Shown here one piece after another: positions 27,013 through 34,415 of a stretch of DNA of 64,000 bases. Position numbers and translations under genes: made by a program. Source of the stretch: Vibrio zhanjiangensis. GTDB taxonomy: Bacteria; Pseudomonadota; Gammaproteobacteria; Enterobacterales; Vibrionaceae. Within the stretch, counting starts at the first letter, position 1; the number at the start of each line of letters is the position of its first letter. The notes under the pieces are model-generated. The model worked only from the letters and a program-made list of their open reading frames with translations, was not told the origin of the DNA and did no database searches. The stretch is taken from positions 1-64,000 of the forward strand of contig NZ_BSPW01000001.1 of assembly GCF_030161235.1 (NCBI RefSeq). The letters are read 5' to 3'.

Positions 27013-27175
27013 GGGAATACCTACGGCCAGTTGACCATAATAGAAACAGACATCCTTTAAATTTACCTCTTATCTGTCAGGGCTGCCAGAGAAACTCTGT
27101 GAGCAATCTTTGAAAATTGACGCTATGCCAAATGATAATAACTTGTTAAAATTGTTACATGTGCATGGAGGGCTT

Positions 27176-27277
27176 ATGAAGCTTTTAAATGAGAACAAAC
27201 TGAGAAAGAGCCTGTCAATCACCTTATTATTTTTTATTTATCTAGCAGTACTAGTTTATCTGTCTAGATATGTATAA
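27176..27277 (+). CDS. 33-residue single-pass membrane peptide
   Basis: An ATG preceded by GGAGG at good spacing opens a 33-codon frame: a basic start (MKLLNENKLRKS) followed by one hydrophobic helix (LSITLLFFIYLAVLVYLSRY) and TAA. The positive-inside pattern predicts the N-terminus in the cytoplasm. It lies alone between two genes on the other strand. Small one-helix proteins of this kind are often real and often missed; nothing identifies its role. Confidence 0.55.
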   Translation: MKLLNENKLRKSLSITLLFFIYLAVLVYLSRYV

Positions 27278-27327
27278 GTAGAAAGAAATAATTGACAGGT
27301 TGTATTTTTGTTAAGACTTTCTAATCT

Positions 27328-27942
27328 CTAGTCGTCATCATATTCTTCGATACTCGTCCCTTCAAGCATATACCCAGTTTCGGCCAAGTCATGGCTCATG
27401 CTCACCGTTTTTAATCTACCGACCACATAAATAACGTCCCAAAGTTGCTGAATAGGAGCACCCTGTGGAAATTTTACATAGATGATTTGGTTGGGTGGTG
27501 GCGGTGGCACATGTATGCATGCCCCAAAGTATGGCACGAGCAAAAATTCAGTGACTGTGTTGGCATCACCTTCTAAAGGAATGACAAATCCTGGAATTTT
27601 CACCATGCTGCCACTGAGCTCTTGTCGCACTTTACCTTGCAAAGATTGTTTAGCCGCATTTCCTGAGTGGTTGGTTATGGGCATGCCTTGAGCGTTAAAC
27701 TGGTTGCGCTCACTTTTGGGAATCAGATCTATCCAATCGAGTTGTAGAATATCACTCGTGTTTTCTTTCGTGTCTTTTTTGGTGTTCGTGCTGCTTGCTT
27801 GCTCTCCTTTGGCTGCTGATTCTTTTGGGGATGTTGTTATATTTTCCTGTGTAGCAGTTTTGACCGTATCTTGTTTAGCACTGACTAGGTTTGTTACTAA
27901 TGAATTCGCTACAACAAGGAGTATGATTAATATTTTTTTCAT
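27328..27942 (-). CDS. DUF3299 protein of the zinc-uptake operon
   Basis: 204 residues with a signal peptide (cleavage near VSA-KQ, residue 23), a low-complexity Thr/Lys/Ser linker (25-65), then the DUF3299 domain: DWIDLIPKSER, VKIPGFVIPLEGD and FGACIHVPPPPPNQIIYV. The CIHVPPPPPNQ motif is a family hallmark. It starts 2 bases after the permease stop, last gene of the zrg-like operon; it corresponds in position to the DUF3299 member of the Vibrio Zrg zinc system. A periplasmic role in metal handling is inferred. Confidence 0.8.
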   Translation of the reverse strand: MKKILIILLVVANSLVTNLVSAKQDTVKTATQENITTSPKESAAKGEQASSTNTKKDTKENTSDILQLDWIDLIPKSERNQFNAQGMPITNHSGNAAKQSLQGKVRQELSGSMVKIPGFVIPLEGDANTVTEFLLVPYFGACIHVPPPPPNQIIYVKFPQGAPIQQLWDVIYVVGRLKTVSMSHDLAETGYMLEGTSIEEYDDD

Positions 27943-27944
27943 GG

Positions 27945-29204
27945 TTACACTCTAATTGTCATTCCATCACTTAGGGATTGCTTGTATGCGTGAAAAGCGG
28001 GTATAAAGCCGATTGATGTCCCTGCCAGTTGCACGGCTGCAAGAAGCTTCCACTCATAATGAGATAAGGCGACCAGTTCAATATTAATGCCGTAATTTTG
28101 TTGAATGAGAGGTGCAGCGCTCGCGAGGAGTCCATACAAGACAACGACACCTGCCACCAGTCCAAACAAGGTTAGGCAACTTGCTTCTAAAACAAGTAGG
28201 GACAATATGTGTCTTGGCCTTGCACCCATTGCTCGCAAAATTGCCATCTCACGGCGGCGTTCCTGTAAACTGGTCAGTAAGCTCGAGAGCATGCCGAGCA
28301 ATCCTGCAATAACGACGAAGACGGAAATGACCATTAATGCTTGCTCTGCAACTGACATCATTCCCCAAAGTTCATGCAGTGCGATACCAGGGAGGATGGC
28401 ACTCAGAGGCTCTTTAGGATAGGTATTAATTTGACGTTGTAGTGAAAAAGCCTGAATTTTGGAATTTAGGCCAAGCAGCATAGCCGTGATCTGTTTGGGT
28501 TTAAATATCTGACTTTCTAGCTGATCGGCGCTAGGTGTGTTGCCAAGATGCGCTCCTGATTCCCAACCGACATGAATTGCTTCAATGGCCTCTAGCGAGA
28601 CATGCACGGTTTTATCTACTGGCGTCCCAGTGGGATCAAGTATACCAACGACTTTAAATGGCAAGTTATCATGACGGCTAAAACCGACATCACTGACTCC
28701 ATGGGCTATGATGATTTCTGTTCCGATTTTGTACCCCAGATCTCGGGCAACCTCTGAACCAATGACCGTTTCGAACAATCCATTAAATTCTTTCCCCTTG
28801 GAAATGGTTAACGGATGTTTTTTACCATAGCGGTAATGTTGGAAGTAGTCATGATTGGTGCCCATAACGCGAAACCCTTTGTGAGAATCGCCTAGAGAAA
28901 TAGGGATCGCCCATTTTACCGCGCGGTGATGGCTAAACTCTTCGAAACTTTTCCAATCAATATTATTGGTGGCATTACCAATACGGAAGACAGAATATAG
29001 GAGTAGGTTGACTTGCCCTGAGCGACCACCAACAATCAAGTCGGTGCCCGAAATAGTGTTGGCGAAGCTATTTTTTGCTTGAGTGCGAACACGTTCAACG
29101 CCCAGCAGCAAAATGACAGAGATCGCGACTGTCATGATGGTTAATATGGCGGTGACTCTGCGATTTAGGACACTTTTCCACGCAAGCATAAATATTGGAG
29201 TCAT
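27945..29204 (-). CDS. ABC transporter permease (MacB/LolC-like) of the zinc operon
   Basis: 419 residues: one N-terminal membrane helix (about 15-37), a large periplasmic domain (about 45-275, MacB_PCD type), then three helices (about 285-310, 335-365, 380-400) forming the FtsX domain with the conserved ERRREMAILRAMGARP loop. It overlaps the ATPase stop by 4 bases. Probably the ZrgC-type component, working with the ATPase as a mechanotransmission machine rather than a simple pore. Confidence 0.85.
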   Translation of the reverse strand: MTPIFMLAWKSVLNRRVTAILTIMTVAISVILLLGVERVRTQAKNSFANTISGTDLIVGGRSGQVNLLLYSVFRIGNATNNIDWKSFEEFSHHRAVKWAIPISLGDSHKGFRVMGTNHDYFQHYRYGKKHPLTISKGKEFNGLFETVIGSEVARDLGYKIGTEIIIAHGVSDVGFSRHDNLPFKVVGILDPTGTPVDKTVHVSLEAIEAIHVGWESGAHLGNTPSADQLESQIFKPKQITAMLLGLNSKIQAFSLQRQINTYPKEPLSAILPGIALHELWGMMSVAEQALMVISVFVVIAGLLGMLSSLLTSLQERRREMAILRAMGARPRHILSLLVLEASCLTLFGLVAGVVVLYGLLASAAPLIQQNYGINIELVALSHYEWKLLAAVQLAGTSIGFIPAFHAYKQSLSDGMTIRV

Positions 29205-29908
29205 AGCTTTGCTCCTGCTTGATTAATTTGGCTTAGATTGAGAGTTCGATCGAATACACTTTCTAAACTTGGATCGTGGCTTACAAATAACAAACTTGCT
29301 TGCGCTTGATTGACGTGTTCCAACAATAGTTCGATAAACGCGCTGCGATTATCGTAGTCCAGTGAGGAGGTCGGTTCGTCTGCAATAATTAACGCTGGTT
29401 TACCAATCAGTGCTCGTGCTGCTGCGACACGTTGTTGTTGACCAATACTTAGCTCAACCACGGGTTTGTGCATTAAATGTTTTGCTAGGTGCAGTTTTTC
29501 TAGTAATGCTTTTGCTTGCTCGATAGGTAGTGTGTCGAGCCTAGATTTTCGCAGCTCAGAAAACTGACACGGAAGAATGACGTTTTCAATCACACTAAGG
29601 TAGGGCAGCAAGTTAAATTGCTGGAAGATATAACCAATATGATCGGCGCGGAACTTATCTCGTTGACTGCCTGACATTTGTACTAGATCTTTTCCTAATA
29701 CATGTAGCTTCCCAGTATCGATTGTGTGAATACCTGTGAGCAACCCTAGTAATGTCGATTTGCCACAGCCACTAGGACCTTTGATAAACAGGTGCTCGCC
29801 CTTTTTGATAGATAGATTATCGAGACACAATGTTGGCGCTTTATTATCTGGCCAAGTAAAAGAGACATGGTCCATTTCGACCACATAGTGATCAGTATTT
29901 TTTATCAT
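29201..29908 (-). CDS. ABC transporter ATP-binding protein of the zinc operon
   Basis: 235 residues with Walker A GPSGCGKST (about 40-48), Q-loop (IFQQFNLLPYLSV), signature LSIGQQQRVAAARAL, Walker B LIIADEPTSSLD and H-loop SHD. The close match to LolD/MacB-type ATPases fits its FtsX-domain partner encoded next. It lies 55 bp downstream of zrgA. Probably ZrgB. Confidence 0.88.
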   Translation of the reverse strand: MIKNTDHYVVEMDHVSFTWPDNKAPTLCLDNLSIKKGEHLFIKGPSGCGKSTLLGLLTGIHTIDTGKLHVLGKDLVQMSGSQRDKFRADHIGYIFQQFNLLPYLSVIENVILPCQFSELRKSRLDTLPIEQAKALLEKLHLAKHLMHKPVVELSIGQQQRVAAARALIGKPALIIADEPTSSLDYDNRSAFIELLLEHVNQAQASLLFVSHDPSLESVFDRTLNLSQINQAGAKL

Positions 29909-29963
29909 AGCAGATGACCTAAATAAGAAGCCTGAAGAACAGAGTCTTCAGGCGAAAGCTGCT

Positions 29964-30731
29964 TTATAGTGAAATCTTAGTGTTATTCTCAGACAGCTCT
30001 GTAACGCTCTGAGCTTTGTCTGTCATTAAATTCACTCTGATAGATTGTGTTGCTGGGAAGTGATTGAACCACTGCGTATCAATCTCTGAGAGTGCACTTA
30101 GATTGCTACATTGGTAATGATATTCAATGGTGAATTCGCCGTGGCCAGCGTCAGCGTGATGAGCGTGGTCGTGATGATGTTTTTGGTGACTATCATTATG
30201 CTCATGGTGACAATCTTGACAATCTTGACAATCTTGACAATCTTGACCGTCTTGACCGTCTTGACCGTCTTGACCGTCTTGACCGTCTTGACCGTCTTGA
30301 CCGTCTTGACCGTCTTGACCGTCTTGACCGTCTTGACCGTCTTGACCGTCTTGACCGTCTTGACCGTCTTGGCCGTCTTGACAGTTCTCGCTTTCATGTT
30401 CATCTGCGTCTAGAGTGTGAGTTACAGAATGGTGTATGATTTGACATCCCGCATTGGAAGTCAGAGCAAACAGAGAGGCTGCATTATCGAGATGAGCTAA
30501 GGTATTATCCAAAGCTTCTTGCTGTTGTTTATTTTGAGGAGCGTGCTCAAAGCCTAATACATCGGCGCCAGGAGCATTAATCTCTAGCAATAATTCCTGA
30601 CCGTCTTGGGCAATATTTAACTCGACATGGCCGTGTACGTGAGCTTCATGTTGACGAAACTCTTCATTTGCCAGTGCTGCAGTACTTAGAGCAAAGCTAA
30701 CAATGATGGCGATTTTCTTTATAGAGTACAT
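29964..30731 (-). CDS. zrgA: ZrgA-type periplasmic zinc protein (DUF2796) with QDG repeat
   Basis: 255 residues: signal peptide (to about residue 21, STAALA), DUF2796 part 1 (HEAHVHGHVELNIAQDG, about 28-110), a tandem Gln-Asp-Gly tract with four terminal Gln-Asp-Cys units (about 118-175), a His-rich stretch (HHEHND..HQKHHHDHAHH, about 175-200), then part 2 (GEFTIEYHYQCSNL). ZrgA is the zinc-binding component of a second zinc-uptake system in Vibrio. The repeat is much longer than needed for zinc binding and probably varies between strains. Zur regulation is likely through the box at 31135. Confidence 0.82.
   Translation of the reverse strand: MYSIKKIAIIVSFALSTAALANEEFRQHEAHVHGHVELNIAQDGQELLLEINAPGADVLGFEHAPQNKQQQEALDNTLAHLDNAASLFALTSNAGCQIIHHSVTHTLDADEHESENCQDGQDGQDGQDGQDGQDGQDGQDGQDGQDGQDGQDGQDGQDGQDGQDCQDCQDCQDCHHEHNDSHQKHHHDHAHHADAGHGEFTIEYHYQCSNLSALSEIDTQWFNHFPATQSIRVNLMTDKAQSVTELSENNTKISL
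30209..30379 (-). repeat. In-frame 9-bp tandem repeat in zrgA (19 units)
   Basis: On the plus strand: four GACAATCTT units (30209-30244), fourteen GACCGTCTT units (30245-30370) and one GGCCGTCTT (30371-30379). On the coding strand these give Gln-Asp-Gly, with Gln-Asp-Cys for the first type. The unit is a multiple of three, so copy-number change alters length without shifting the frame. The fourteen identical units suggest recent expansion. Confidence 0.97.
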
Positions 30732-30801
30732 TGTAAATCCTAATCAATGGTAATTTAAAATTGTTGCTGCGTTTTTCTCAGCAATTTGTTTTTCATTTAA
30801 C

Positions 30802-31104
30802 TCATTTTATTAGGTCGACAGGGGGAGAGCGGGCGAGATAACTAAATACCACTTGTTGGAACAGGTGATAGATTGGGCTAACGCTAAAAATATCGCTCTG
30901 GGGCTCACTGATCAAGATAATCGGGGTGTGGCCAACAGCGTGTTGTAGAGATGTAAAAAGTTGGCAGTGATGTTGATGGTGTTTCGATACATCGAATTCA
31001 TATTGATGGGCAATATAGGCCCAGCTCAACCATAATACGAGAATAATCGCAATAGCAATCATTGCATTAGGGTGTCGTATTTTTGAACGATTTGGATGAG
31101 TCAT
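30802..31104 (-). CDS. DUF2607-like small protein heading the zinc operon
   Basis: 100 residues with one N-terminal membrane helix (about 14-34, NAMIAIAIILVLWLSWAYIAH) and a following HHQHHCQLF motif, a likely metal-binding cluster on the periplasmic side. It resembles the vibrio family DUF2607, which is found near zinc-uptake genes. It is first gene after the Zur-like box and 70 bp upstream of zrgA, so probably cotranscribed. Confidence 0.65.
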   Translation of the reverse strand: MTHPNRSKIRHPNAMIAIAIILVLWLSWAYIAHQYEFDVSKHHQHHCQLFTSLQHAVGHTPIILISEPQSDIFSVSPIYHLFQQVVFSYLARSPPVDLIK

Positions 31105-31134
31105 AGCGCTTAATTGGGCATCAACAGAACAACT

Positions 31135-31150
31135 GTTATGTTATAACAAT
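31135..31150. promoter_or_regulatory. Putative Zur box
   Basis: TGTTATGTTATAACAA contains the 10-bp palindrome TGTTATAACA (31139-31148) and resembles the gammaproteobacterial Zur operator core (GTTATGTTATAACATAAC type). It lies about 30 bases upstream of the first gene of the zinc operon, where a repressor would block transcription under zinc sufficiency. Confidence 0.65.
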
Positions 31151-31180
31151 CAAAATGAAAGCGCTATGTTTAAAATTGTG

Positions 31181-31729
31181 CTAAATATTTTCTTTGATTA
31201 GAGCTAAGACGTGTTCAATCTCATCTTGATCCAGAGCGCCTTCCTTGACAAACAGGACTCTGCCTTGTTTATCTTGGACCACAATTGCTGATGATTCTTC
31301 TTGTAAATCCCAAGCACTTGCGACCTTGCCATCTTCGTCTAAAACCATAGAAGACCATGGAAAATCCTTCTTACTCTCTTCTGCTGACGATTTTACAAAA
31401 GAACCCGTTCCCCAGATGGAATCATCCTGATTGATGATTGACGTTGTTTGGTAACTGTCTTGAGCAAACTTTGAGGCGGTAATAGCAGCCATAAGTGGTT
31501 GATTGAGGGCTTTTGCACTGCTTCGTCCGGCGATGGCTTGAATCACTCTCACTTTACCGAGCATATCTTGTGATGCCCATGCTTGGTATGTTATGTCATT
31601 CCCATTCACCATGATCTCGCCATAGTTTGAAACGTCAACGGCTGGCAGCATTTGATCAACTTTGATGTTATGTGCTGAAGCTGTTGAAGAGCATACCATT
31701 GCCAAGGCAATCAGCGTTTTTATTTTCAT
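31181..31729 (-). CDS. ytfJ: YtfJ family periplasmic protein
   Basis: 182 residues from the ATG at 31729, which has an AAGGAAG ribosome-binding site and gives a proper signal peptide (MKIKTLIALAMVCSSTASAH); an upstream ATG would add ten non-signal residues. The mature part is thioredoxin-like in outline: GKVRVIQAIAGRSSAKALN, then NQDDSIWGTGSFVK and VVQDKQGRVLFVKEGAL. No CxxC is present, as is usual for YtfJ. Function unknown; close to msrA in several enterics as here. Confidence 0.82.
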   Translation of the reverse strand: MKIKTLIALAMVCSSTASAHNIKVDQMLPAVDVSNYGEIMVNGNDITYQAWASQDMLGKVRVIQAIAGRSSAKALNQPLMAAITASKFAQDSYQTTSIINQDDSIWGTGSFVKSSAEESKKDFPWSSMVLDEDGKVASAWDLQEESSAIVVQDKQGRVLFVKEGALDQDEIEHVLALIKENI

Positions 31730-31911
31730 CTTATTCTTCCTTTCTTGCATGAGGACCAATTATATATTGAAAAATTTTCTCTGGCTGCGTCACTTACTGA
31801 CATAGAGAATTTTGTCGGTGTAATTGTGATCCAATCGGTTATTGGTTGGCAAAGGGTTGGGGGAGAATACTCAGTAATAGTTAGGGGCTACTGAAAATGT
31901 GACTGGCACGA

Positions 31912-31932
31912 GAGCCAGTTTTTTACTGGCTC
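31912..31932. terminator. Hairpin between ytfJ and msrA
   Basis: Stem GAGCCAGT/ACTGGCTC (8 bp) with a five-T loop, 25 bases downstream of the msrA stop. There is no clear T-run after the stem on the minus strand, so it may be an mRNA-stabilising hairpin rather than a terminator. Confidence 0.45.
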
Positions 31933-31957
31933 AATATGATGATCTGGTCGTGAAGTC

Positions 31958-32587
31958 TTATGAATTTGGCGGGAAACAGACACCAGTCCCATTGAGCCCA
32001 CAATAGCCATTAGGGTTTTTCGCCAAATATTGCTGATGGTAAGTTTCAGCGTAGTAATATTCTCCAGCGATTTTGATTTCTGTGGTGATATCCGCGCTGT
32101 TTTGGCCAAGTAACTTTTGGTAGTCTTCTTTAGACGTCTCAGCTTGTTTTAGCTGTTGCTCACTATATGCATAAATAGCAGAACGATACTGTGTTCCCCG
32201 ATCGTTACCTTGGCGCATTCCTTGCGTTGGGTTATGGCGTTCCCAGAATACTTGCAATAGGCTTTGAACAGAAATGACGCTTGGATCAAATACCACTCTA
32301 ACAACTTCTGTATGTCCTGTCTTACCCGAGCAAACTTCTTCATAGGTTGGGTTTGGCGTATAGCCACCAGCGTAACCAACAGAGGTACTGATCACGCCTT
32401 CTAGCTGCCAAAACAAACGCTCAGCCCCCCAGAAACATCCCATTCCAAACAATATCTCTTGGCAATTTGCAGGTGGACTTGCTTTGATATTGGATTGATT
32501 AACGTAATGCTTTTCGTCAACCTTGAGGGGCTGAGTACGGCCGGGAAGCGCTTGCTCTGCAGTTATCTGGACTTGTTTGTCGAGCAT
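31958..32587 (-). CDS. msrA: Peptide methionine-S-sulfoxide reductase MsrA
   Basis: 209 residues. Repairs oxidised methionine in proteins using thioredoxin. The catalytic motif [10 protein letters not shown] (catalytic Cys near residue 50) is followed by [32 protein letters not shown] and, near the end, YCGLNGTG, which carries a resolving cysteine. The N-terminal 40 residues match the longer MsrA form of enterics. It is divergent from tamA, with 118 bp between them, as in E. coli. Confidence 0.95.
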   Translation of the reverse strand: MLDKQVQITAEQALPGRTQPLKVDEKHYVNQSNIKASPPANCQEILFGMGCFWGAERLFWQLEGVISTSVGYAGGYTPNPTYEEVCSGKTGHTEVVRVVFDPSVISVQSLLQVFWERHNPTQGMRQGNDRGTQYRSAIYAYSEQQLKQAETSKEDYQKLLGQNSADITTEIKIAGEYYYAETYHQQYLAKNPNGYCGLNGTGVCFPPNS

Positions 32588-32705
32588 AATTCATCTCCTT
32601 AAACGATATTCTTGGGAGTAGACCGCCTAATTGACTGTTTTCGTACAGACATCTTTTTTCAGTGGCGTTATTATTTCGTTACGACGTGTAGGCTACCAAT
32701 AGACC

Positions 32706-34415
32706 ATGATAAGAGCGATTTTTCCAGCAATTCTACTTTTAAGCAGTTTTTCTACTTTAGCGCAGGAAGTGGCGTTGTCTATCCGTGGACTTTCTGGAGA
32801 GTTGGAGCAAAATGTCGAGATATACCTAGAAGCCATTCCCCAAGAAGATTATAACACTGGGTTGCGTTTTCAATCTCGAGTAGAAAAGCGTTTAACTGAA
32901 GCGCTCAATGCCTTGGGCTATTATCACCCTAATTTTTCATTTGAAGTGGACGAAGATGATCAGCAGTTAATCGTCACAATCACACCTGGTGACCCAGTAT
33001 TAATTGCACTGGTTGATATACAGCTCACAGGTGAGGCCCAAGATGATCAAGCGTTTACAAAGTTGGTTGATAAAAGCGGCCTAGAGCAGGGACAGGTATT
33101 AAATCACAGTCTGTATGATGGCCTGAAATCACGCATACGTAACCTCGCCTTACAGAAAGGATATTTTGATGGCGATTACACCTTAAGTCGATTGGAAGTG
33201 GCGCCTGATCTCAATCAGGCTTTTGTTCGACTTCATTTCGATAGTGGAATTCGCTATGTCTTTGGACAAACTTCTATCGCAGGGAGTCAAATCGATATAG
33301 CACGTGTTGAATCACTGTCACCCTACAAAGAGGGTGACCCCTATTTGGCATCTGCGGTGGGAGAATATAATCAGAACTTATCCAATACAGAATGGTTCTC
33401 TTCTGTTCTTGTTGAACCTGATCTTTCTCAATTGGGAGAAGGAAGAGAATTGCCAATGAAAGTCTCTTTGGCTCCACAAGCTAAGAATCAATTAGAAACC
33501 GGTCTTGGTTATTCTACCGATGTTGGCGTCAAAGGATCGCTCAAATGGAAAAAACCTTGGGTGAACAGTCACGGACATAGCTTCAACAGTAGCTTCTCGC
33601 TCTCTGGCCCAGAGCAAACGGTGACCGCAGGCTATAAAATTCCACTTGAAGATGCTCTCAATGAGTATTATCAACTCAAGTACGGTATGAAAAATCTCGA
33701 CAATCGAGATACTCAAAGTTTGGAATCGAATTTAGCCTTGGAACGCCATTGGTTGCTCGATAATGGATGGCATAGAACCCTTTTTATTCGTTACCTATTG
33801 GAAAATTACGAGCAAGGTTTACAAGATGATTCTGGGCAATTTCTACTACCTGGTATGAGTTTTAGTCGTAGTAGAATCCGTGGTGGCGCAATGCCGAGCT
33901 GGGGGGATAAACAATCATTAATACTTGAATTTGGCGATGATCGAGCATTGTCAGAAACCAAGGTACTTCGCCTTCAAGGAGGGATGACTTGGATTCGTAG
34001 TGCAGGGAGAAATCATCGAGGGATTTTCCGCATAGATGGTGGTGCGAACCTCACTGAAGATTTTGACCGATTGTCACCATCATTACGTTTTTTTGCTGGT
34101 GGTGATAATAATTTGCGTGGTTACAACTATCAATCCATTTCACCGACAGACAGTAGCGGGGCCTTAACGGGCGCAAAATATATTGCGACCTCGTCACTTG
34201 AGTATCAATATCGAGTATATGGTAACTGGTGGGGAGCCGTTTTTTATGACTATGGTGATGCTTTTAACGATGAGCCTGATTTTAAAAGAGGTACAGGAGT
34301 CGGTGTGCGCTGGGCATCTCCTGTTGGACCGATAAGGTTAGATTTTGCTTGGGGGCTTGATGCCACTCCGGGTGATGAATTCAAAATTCATTTCACAATG
34401 GGCCCAGAGTTATGA
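32706..34415 (+). CDS. tamA: TamA outer-membrane translocation/assembly factor
   Basis: 569 residues of the Omp85 family: signal peptide (to about residue 19, STLAQ), three POTRA domains (about 22-265), then a 16-strand barrel with the lid-lock motif region (RFFAGGDNNLRGYNYQSISP) and a closing strand (FKIHFTMGPEL). With TamB it bridges the periplasm and helps insert autotransporters and move phospholipids. It overlaps tamB by 4 bases (ATGA), so the two are translationally coupled. Confidence 0.95.
   Translation: MIRAIFPAILLLSSFSTLAQEVALSIRGLSGELEQNVEIYLEAIPQEDYNTGLRFQSRVEKRLTEALNALGYYHPNFSFEVDEDDQQLIVTITPGDPVLIALVDIQLTGEAQDDQAFTKLVDKSGLEQGQVLNHSLYDGLKSRIRNLALQKGYFDGDYTLSRLEVAPDLNQAFVRLHFDSGIRYVFGQTSIAGSQIDIARVESLSPYKEGDPYLASAVGEYNQNLSNTEWFSSVLVEPDLSQLGEGRELPMKVSLAPQAKNQLETGLGYSTDVGVKGSLKWKKPWVNSHGHSFNSSFSLSGPEQTVTAGYKIPLEDALNEYYQLKYGMKNLDNRDTQSLESNLALERHWLLDNGWHRTLFIRYLLENYEQGLQDDSGQFLLPGMSFSRSRIRGGAMPSWGDKQSLILEFGDDRALSETKVLRLQGGMTWIRSAGRNHRGIFRIDGGANLTEDFDRLSPSLRFFAGGDNNLRGYNYQSISPTDSSGALTGAKYIATSSLEYQYRVYGNWWGAVFYDYGDAFNDEPDFKRGTGVGVRWASPVGPIRLDFAWGLDATPGDEFKIHFTMGPEL

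Noticed and set aside
30209..30379. CRISPR-like array
   Set aside because: Units are 9 bp and contiguous with no spacers; it is a coding microsatellite.
30098..30403. Long open frames on both strands across the zrgA repeat, with Thr-Val-Lys and Leu-Thr-Val repeats
   Set aside because: They are shadows produced by the 9-bp repeat being open in every frame; the zrgA frame has the signal peptide and DUF2796 sequence.
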